NCBI GenBank assembly: GCA_002841395.1
Contig: PGZM01000001.1
Span: forward strand, 186,001-250,000
Direction of reading: 5' to 3'
DNA length: 64,000 nt
Source: Firmicutes bacterium HGW-Firmicutes-9
GTDB taxonomy: Bacteria > Bacillota > Clostridia > Christensenellales > CAG-138
The position numbers and the translations under genes were made by a program. Numbering within the stretch: the stretch's first letter is position 1; every line of letters begins with the position of its first letter. Positions 59,427-64,000 of this stretch are shown here, piece by piece. The notes beneath the pieces were generated by a model. That model made no database searches, was not told the origin of the DNA, and was given only the letters and a program-made list of their open reading frames with translations.

Positions 59427-60088
59427 TCGGAGCGTGCAGCATGACAATCAAGAACACCGAAGCTGGTAGGATTGTGCAGGATTTAATCCGCACGATTCAC
59501 GAAAATGCAGCCTATCTGAGCGAGATCGATGGAAAGATAGGCGATGGTGACCACGGAATCAACATGAACAAAGGCTTCACGATCTGCGAACAGCGGCTTG
59601 CCGATCAGGAATTCTCGCTTTCCGACGGGTTCGCTGTGCTGAGCCGCACGCTCATGGAAGATATCGGCGGATCGATGGGACCGTTGTACGGTGTTTTCTT
59701 TGACGAGATGTCGATTGCGTGCGCGGACTTGCAGGAAATCGGGGCAAAGGATTTTCTTGTGATGCTGCAAAACGCTCTTGCCGGAACACAGGAAATCGGC
59801 AGCGCAAAGCTCGGAGATAAGACATTGCTTGATACGCTGATTCCGGGTTTGGAGGCGTATTCCGCCGCGTTAGACGCAGGAAAAAGCTTTCAGGACGCCT
59901 TAAAGGATCTTCAAGCAGCGGCGAAAGCAGGCTGGCAGTCCACCGAAGGGATGATCGCAAAGATTGGGCGTGCAAGCAGGCTCGGCGAACGCTCGCGCGG
60001 GGTGCTGGATGCGGGCGCGACCAGCTGTTATCTGATCCTAAACGCGATGGCCGACTCGATTTTAAGAATGTTGGCTGCGAGCAAATAG
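59423..60088 (+). CDS. dhaL: Dihydroxyacetone kinase subunit DhaL
   Basis: This subunit of about 215-221 aa is the nucleotide-binding partner of DhaK. EIDGKIGDGDHGINMNKGF holds the three Mg-binding Asp residues (GDGDHG). GGSMGPLYGVFF and SRLGERSRGVLDAGATSC are further DhaL blocks. The start may be ATG 59423 (ATGA overlap with dhaK) or ATG 59441, which has GGAG about 9 nt upstream. It is the last gene of the operon; a long palindrome follows at 60163. Confidence 0.9.
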   Translation: MIGACSMTIKNTEAGRIVQDLIRTIHENAAYLSEIDGKIGDGDHGINMNKGFTICEQRLADQEFSLSDGFAVLSRTLMEDIGGSMGPLYGVFFDEMSIACADLQEIGAKDFLVMLQNALAGTQEIGSAKLGDKTLLDTLIPGLEAYSAALDAGKSFQDALKDLQAAAKAGWQSTEGMIAKIGRASRLGERSRGVLDAGATSCYLILNAMADSILRMLAASK

Positions 60089-60162
60089 TACTGTTTATAA
60101 AACGGGTTTCACCCGGTTAAAATTGTTTCTGATACATTGATTCTCCTCCTACTTGTGTTTGA

Positions 60163-60202
60163 AACGCAAAGGTCGCCCGGATATCCGGGCGACCTTTGCG
60201 TT
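60163..60202. terminator. 40-bp perfect palindrome between dhaL and the CodB-like gene
   Basis: Two perfectly complementary 20-nt arms meet at GATATC; the core is GGTCGCCCGG / CCGGGCGACC flanked by AAA and TTT. It lies between convergent genes and would form a very stable hairpin on both transcripts. There is no long T-run beyond it. Confidence 0.65.
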
Positions 60203-60281
60203 GTGGATTGGAAACCTGTTCTTGAGGCGGAGGTAATTTGCGACCTTGCGCAGCAGCTGATCCAGCTGCGAAGTGCCGTTG

Positions 60282-61523
60282 TTACTTGCTCTTGTAGAAG
60301 AGCTTGGTGCCGACGAAGTAGATCACGCTGGCGACCACCATCGCGTTGATGGCGGCGATGCCCCACTTGACGAAGTTGCCGACCAGAGCGCCTGCGACTA
60401 CGCCCGCGATGGCTGCCCAGTTGACATTGCGCTCCGCCACGGTGCCTTCCGCATAGGCTGCACGATGGAGGAAGAAGTCCAGCATGATGATTGCGCCGAT
60501 CGGCGGGAGCGTCGCGTTGAGGAAGCTCAGCCAGCCGATGAAGTTGTTGTAGAGCCAGATTGCCGCTATCGTGCCGACCACGCCCGCGATGAGAACCATG
60601 GGGCGTTTGCGCACCTTGGTGATGTTGGAAAGACCCAGACCGGAGGTATAAAGTGCGTTGTCGTTTGTCGTCCAGATGTTTGCACCGAGGACGATGAGCG
60701 CGGGAATCGCAAGACCCTGTGCGATCATGACGTAGAAGATGTCGTCTTTTCCGGTGAATGCGCCGCCGACCGCGCCGAAGGCGAACATCAGCGTGTTGCC
60801 GAGGAAGAACGCAACGACGGTGGTGATGATGGCAATCTTATGGTTCTTTGCGAAGCGGACAAAGTTCGGTGTAGCCGTGCCGCCGGAGACGAAGGAGCCG
60901 ATGACCATGCCAACCGCGGCAAAGAGCGTCAGGCTGCCTGCCGACTTAGAGAACATGGCTACGAGGCCGCCGCCCGCCGTCGTTGCCGTCACCATCGAGT
61001 AGATGCCGAGGATGGCGATCAATGGAACGGAGACGAAGCTGACGATTTCAAGACCCTTCATGCCGAAGTAGGCAGAGGAGGTCATGCACGCGCCTGCAAT
61101 GACGACGAGAACCCAGGGGCTGATGTGGAGAAGTTCCGCGGCGGGGATTGCAAACATTGCAACGCCGACGCCGAACCAACCGATCTGCGTGAAACTGATC
61201 AGCGCAGAGGGCAGGTAGGAACCAAACTTGCCAAAGGAGCGATGCGCCAGCAGGTCAAGGCTCAGGCCGGTCTTGCTGCCGATGAAGGCCAGCACGCCGG
61301 TATATGCGCCGAGGATCAAGCCGCCGATGAGAATCGCCCAAACGAACCCGGAAAGATCCAGCCCGTTTGCCATCTTTGCGCCAACGCTCATGCTGGCGGA
61401 GAAGAACGTGAATCCGAGCATGATGACGAACATCGACCAGAAGCCTTTGCGCTCCTTCGCGGCGGAAGGTACCGCTTCCAGCGAGTAGTCAGCGTCCACA
61501 TGCTGCTGTTTGGATTTCTCCAT
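60282..61523 (-). CDS. NCS1-family permease, CodB (cytosine permease)-like
   Basis: This 413-aa membrane protein has about twelve hydrophobic helices. GFTFFSASMSVGAKMANGLDL near the N-terminus and the block with ANIWTTNDNALYTSGLGLSN near residue 275 match the nucleobase:cation symporter-1 family, CodB branch. The ATG at 61523 (minus strand) has GGAGGT upstream; a frame to 61628 runs through the promoter and is rejected. The likely substrate is cytosine or another pyrimidine-like base. A dihydroorotate-dehydrogenase-like gene nearby (63010) supports pyrimidine use. A LacI regulator is divergent. Confidence 0.8.
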   Translation of the reverse strand: MEKSKQQHVDADYSLEAVPSAAKERKGFWSMFVIMLGFTFFSASMSVGAKMANGLDLSGFVWAILIGGLILGAYTGVLAFIGSKTGLSLDLLAHRSFGKFGSYLPSALISFTQIGWFGVGVAMFAIPAAELLHISPWVLVVIAGACMTSSAYFGMKGLEIVSFVSVPLIAILGIYSMVTATTAGGGLVAMFSKSAGSLTLFAAVGMVIGSFVSGGTATPNFVRFAKNHKIAIITTVVAFFLGNTLMFAFGAVGGAFTGKDDIFYVMIAQGLAIPALIVLGANIWTTNDNALYTSGLGLSNITKVRKRPMVLIAGVVGTIAAIWLYNNFIGWLSFLNATLPPIGAIIMLDFFLHRAAYAEGTVAERNVNWAAIAGVVAGALVGNFVKWGIAAINAMVVASVIYFVGTKLFYKSK

Positions 61524-61551
61524 AAGACAACCTCCATAATTGCATTTTTGA

Positions 61552-61567
61552 ATGTAACTACTTACAT
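61552..61567. promoter_or_regulatory. Operator candidate downstream of the CodB-like promoter
   Basis: ATGTAA-N4-TTACAT is a perfect 6-bp-arm palindrome between the transcription start (near 61572) and the ribosome site of the permease gene. A repressor bound here would block elongation. Confidence 0.45.
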
Positions 61568-61578
61568 CCGACAGGAAT

Positions 61579-61607
61579 AATGTACCCGAATTAAACAGCC
61601 GTGTCAA
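61579..61607 (-). promoter_or_regulatory. Promoter of the CodB-like gene
   Basis: On the minus strand TTGACA (61602-61607), a 17-nt spacer and TACATT (61579-61584) form a strong sigma-A promoter. Confidence 0.75.
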
Positions 61608-61733
61608 CAAAATATGACGCAATAACAACCAAAAACTTCAAAATTTCGTCAAATTACCGTTATCATCTCAAAAAATAACGGAAAAATGACGGAAGATGAT
61701 TTATAATTGCATGACAATCGTTCCCATTCTCCT

Positions 61734-61748
61734 AGGGAACCGTTTACA
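61734..61748 (+). promoter_or_regulatory. LacI-type operator or cre-like site upstream of the LacI gene
   Basis: AGGGAACCGTTTACA matches the cre/LacI-family pattern WTGNAANCGNWNNCW with one mismatch. It lies just upstream of the LacI gene's -35 region and so could mediate autoregulation or catabolite control. Confidence 0.45.
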
Positions 61749-61759
61749 AGCCGCGCCGC

Positions 61760-61789
61760 TTGTAGGGCGATTGCGATGCGTGATATAAT
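61760..61789 (+). promoter_or_regulatory. Extended -10 promoter of the LacI gene
   Basis: TGATATAAT (61781-61789) is an extended -10 with the consensus TATAAT. TTGTAG at 61760-61765, 18 nt upstream, is a weak -35. Confidence 0.6.
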
Positions 61790-61823
61790 GAAACATCACC
61801 GCAAAGGAGCGACGTGGGGTTTC

Positions 61824-62849
61824 ATGAACATTCGCAAAGTAGCAGAAATGGCCGGGGTCTCCGTTGCCACGATCTCACGCGTACTCAATCATCCAGAGCA
61901 GGTGCTGCCGGAGACGCGGGATCATGTGCTTGCCGTCATGAAAGAGCAGAATTATACGCCAAACTGGTTCGCCCGCGGCCTCAACCTCGGCACGACGAAG
62001 ACGGTTGCGCTGCTCGTTCCTGAAATTGAGAGCGAAACGCAGCAGCGTATCATCTCCGGCATCGAAACCGTTGCGCGCAACAAGGGATATGCTGTGTTTT
62101 TCTGCAACACACACGGAAACGCGCAGATCGAAGAAGAGAGTCTGCATATGTGCGAAAACCGTCGAGTGGACGGCATTGCGCTCGTTTCCACAAATCTGGC
62201 CAAGGAGCGTGTGCTGCAAACCCGCGAAAGCGGGATTCCCTGTGTACATGTTGGCAAAAATCGCGACAGCGGCTGCGACACGCTTTGCTATATCGATTTT
62301 GAAGAAGGCGCATATCGTCTCACACGGCATTTGCTATCATTTGGATACCGCAGTATCGGGCTTGTTCGCAACCTTGCGGAGCGCAATATGAGTGCCCAGA
62401 TGGAAGCCGGATTTGCAAACGCAATCCGCGAAAGCCAGCAGGAGATTGAGACGAGGCTATACGCCTGTGAGGCAAGCGTGCAGAGCGGCTATCTGTTTGC
62501 GCAGCAGCTGATGCAGCAGGATGTGCTACCGCAGGCGTTGATCACCGCGGGAGACGGGCAGGCGCTTGGCGTGCTGAAAGCCGCGCAGGATGCAAACATC
62601 TCCGTGCCGCAGAAGCTCGCGCTTGCAAGCATGACCGATTCGCCCGTTTGCGGGCTGGTGAATCCGCCAATTACCGCGCTGGAGCTGCCCGCAAGCAAAC
62701 TCGGCATGGCGGCGGGGCGGCTGCTGTTTGACAGCATTGAAAATAAAGAGTTGGAACTCGGCGTGCCGCAGGAGATGGTGCTGCAACCCAAGTTAAAGAT
62801 TCGCCGTTCCTGCGGGAACGAGAAGTATATCTACGAACTGTTTGACTAA
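61824..62849 (+). CDS. LacI-family transcriptional regulator
   Basis: This 341-aa repressor has the LacI helix-turn-helix (MNIRKVAEMAGVSVATISRV, then LNHPEQVLPETRDHVLAVM). The hinge YTPNWFARGLNLGTTKTVALLVPEI follows, then a periplasmic-binding-protein-like effector domain (GIALVSTNL, ITAGDGQALGVLKAAQDANISVPQKLALASMTDS). The ATG at 61824 has GGGG nearby, while AAGGAG lies rather far upstream. A longer in-frame start overlaps the promoter and is rejected. It probably controls the divergent permease and/or the downstream dehydrogenase. The effector is unknown. Confidence 0.9.
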   Translation: MNIRKVAEMAGVSVATISRVLNHPEQVLPETRDHVLAVMKEQNYTPNWFARGLNLGTTKTVALLVPEIESETQQRIISGIETVARNKGYAVFFCNTHGNAQIEEESLHMCENRRVDGIALVSTNLAKERVLQTRESGIPCVHVGKNRDSGCDTLCYIDFEEGAYRLTRHLLSFGYRSIGLVRNLAERNMSAQMEAGFANAIRESQQEIETRLYACEASVQSGYLFAQQLMQQDVLPQALITAGDGQALGVLKAAQDANISVPQKLALASMTDSPVCGLVNPPITALELPASKLGMAAGRLLFDSIENKELELGVPQEMVLQPKLKIRRSCGNEKYIYELFD

Positions 62850-63009
62850 TCGGGTCAAATTTCGGAACATAGAAGCAAACACAGCCAGAAAAATTTAGAC
62901 GAACATAGAAACACCTCGATCACGAATCAACCGCAAATCAAACAATAGCGAACAACCGCTTCAAACATAGCATCCGATAGACACATTGTTCAGCAAAGGG
63001 GCAGTCGCA

Positions 63010-64000
63010 ATGACGAAACCGATCGATTTGATGGGAATTCCTCTGAAAAACGCTGTGATCACTGCGGCGGGGCCTTGGGCGCGCGATGGAAAATCCATCC
63101 AGCGCTGCATCGACGCGGGTGCAGGCGCGGTGATTACGGAGACGATCACGCTGGAAGCGAAGCAGCGCGTTTCTCCGCGTCTGTTTGTAGATGGCTACCG
63201 CATGTTCAATACCATGCTGTATTCCGATCTGCATCTGGAACAGTGGGAGTCCGAACTGGAACAGGTGAAAAAACGAGACAGCAAGCTGATCTGCTCCATC
63301 TGGGGTTCATCTGCTTCAGAGATTGCTTACCTGGCATCCAAGGTAGAACGCATGGGCGCGGATGCGATTGAGATCAGCATCTCAGCGCCGATCGGTTCCC
63401 GCAACGAAAGCGTTTGTAATCACTCGGCGGATATTCACGCGTTCGTCAAAGCCGCTGTGGAGGCCGTATCGATTCCAGTTATGGTAAAGCTTTCCTATGA
63501 AGCTGCGGTATCCCCGGCGTTTCTGCATGCGATAGAGCGAGCTGGCGCGAAGGCCGTCAGTGCAATCGACGCGATCAAGGGCTTGCGCGGGGTTGACATC
63601 GAGTCTAGGAAAGCGGAGATGATGACCTATGGCGGGTACACGGGCAGGAACATCCGGCCGATCTCGCTTGCGACGACCGCGCAATTGCGGCAATATACCC
63701 AGATGCAGATTTGCTCTGTGGGCGGCATCAAAACCGCCGAACATGCGCTGGAGTTCATCATGCTTGGTGCGACGGCGGTGCAGCTCGCCTCCGCGATTCA
63801 GGAGGATGGCTACGGCGTCATATCGAAGCTCATTCACGATCTGGACGATTGGCTCGCGGGACATGGATATTCGGATATCGAGCAGGTGCGCGGCGCAGCG
63901 TTGCCGTCGTTGATGCCGTTTGAGGACATCAAGCCGCAGCGAAGAAGGGCGGCAATCACCGATCATTGCGATATCGCGACAACGGATTGCAACATCTGCA
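63010..64000 (+). CDS. Dihydroorotate/dihydropyrimidine-dehydrogenase-like flavoprotein (cut by window end)
   Basis: The frame opens at ATG 63010 after AAAGGGG and is still open at base 64000, giving at least 330 residues. The FMN-barrel blocks are visible: PLKNAVITAAGPWARDG, GYTGRNIRPISL, and CSVGGIKTAEHALEFIMLGATAVQL for the phosphate site. The loop that carries the catalytic Cys in family 1 enzymes (NLSCPN) reads SISAPIG here (A126, I128), so the usual base is absent. The last visible residues include CDIATTDCNIC, which may begin a 4Fe-4S domain as in PreA. Its neighbour CodB-like permease suggests pyrimidine-related use. Confidence 0.75.
   Translation, partial: MTKPIDLMGIPLKNAVITAAGPWARDGKSIQRCIDAGAGAVITETITLEAKQRVSPRLFVDGYRMFNTMLYSDLHLEQWESELEQVKKRDSKLICSIWGSSASEIAYLASKVERMGADAIEISISAPIGSRNESVCNHSADIHAFVKAAVEAVSIPVMVKLSYEAAVSPAFLHAIERAGAKAVSAIDAIKGLRGVDIESRKAEMMTYGGYTGRNIRPISLATTAQLRQYTQMQICSVGGIKTAEHALEFIMLGATAVQLASAIQEDGYGVISKLIHDLDDWLAGHGYSDIEQVRGAALPSLMPFEDIKPQRRRAAITDHCDIATTDCNIC

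Noticed and set aside
60273..61580. 435-residue plus-strand frame opposite the CodB-like gene
   Set aside because: Asp/Arg/His-rich shadow of a hydrophobic membrane protein gene.
1..64000. CRISPR arrays, tRNA/rRNA genes, insertion sequences, prophage
   Set aside because: No regularly spaced repeats, no structured RNA gene pattern, and no transposase, integrase or phage protein seen by eye.

Overview
The window looks like one stretch of chromosome from an anaerobic, saccharolytic Bacillota bacterium (Clostridia type). The signs are Gram-positive lipoprotein substrate-binding proteins (Cys lipobox near residue 20), strong AGGAGG ribosome sites, consensus TTGACA-17-TATAAT promoters, YesM/YesN-type two-component systems, RpiR, DeoR and LacI sugar regulators, and a ferredoxin-type 2-oxoacid oxidoreductase. 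G+C is fairly high (mid-50s by eye), so many long antisense frames are open and most are artefacts. I see no rRNA, tRNA, CRISPR array, transposase or phage gene.

Layout: (1) 1-5.1 kb, a DeoR regulator (cut by the window start) divergent from a ChvE-MmsA-MmsB type monosaccharide ABC importer. (2) 5.2-7.7 kb, a membrane CHASE4/HAMP/PAS/GGDEF/HD-GYP c-di-GMP protein. (3) 8.3-11.8 kb, an LplABC/YtcPQ-type oligosaccharide importer. (4) 11.9-19.5 kb, a catabolic cluster: Nif3-like protein, esterase, DUF3237, CE2-like deacetylase, P-loop kinase, GH13_18 phosphorylase-like enzyme and a beta-lactamase-fold hydrolase. (5) 19.6-25.1 kb, an autoregulated TetR gene with an alpha/beta hydrolase, a membrane-anchored HExxH protein, a flavodoxin-ferredoxin fusion, an SDR and a tocopherol-cyclase-like protein. 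(6) 25.2-27.7 kb, KorAB. (7) 27.8-37.0 kb, a YesMN system divergent from a CUT1 importer followed by a cytoplasmic GH66 and a GH13_31 enzyme, an alpha-1,6-glucan (isomalto-oligosaccharide/dextran) locus. (8) 37.2-46.6 kb, a GH30 gene divergent from a second two-component system, a CUT1 importer and a GH5 enzyme, a probable beta-glucan/glucoside locus. (9) 47.0-60.1 kb, a 12-gene RpiR-led operon with an ADP-dependent-type sugar kinase, a xylulokinase, a CUT2 importer, a class II aldolase, a phosphomannose-isomerase-like protein, a ketose 3-epimerase, a cupin, an RpiB-family isomerase and DhaKL. (10) 60.3-64.0 kb, a CodB-like permease divergent from a LacI regulator, then a dihydroorotate-dehydrogenase-like protein cut by the window end.

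The genes fit a forager that imports mono- and oligosaccharides by ABC transport and degrades them inside the cell: none of the glycosidases or esterases has a recognisable signal peptide. Each importer has its own regulator or lies beside catabolic enzymes. Two features recur across the five unrelated importers: every substrate-binding-protein gene is followed 27-34 nt after its stop by a strong RNA hairpin, and every mature binding protein begins with an Ala/Pro/Glu/Thr-rich tether.

The most promising candidate for an undescribed system is the 47-60 kb operon. Three sugar kinases of different folds sit with an epimerase, an atypical RpiB and an aldolase, which suggests a rare ketose or tetrulose pathway.
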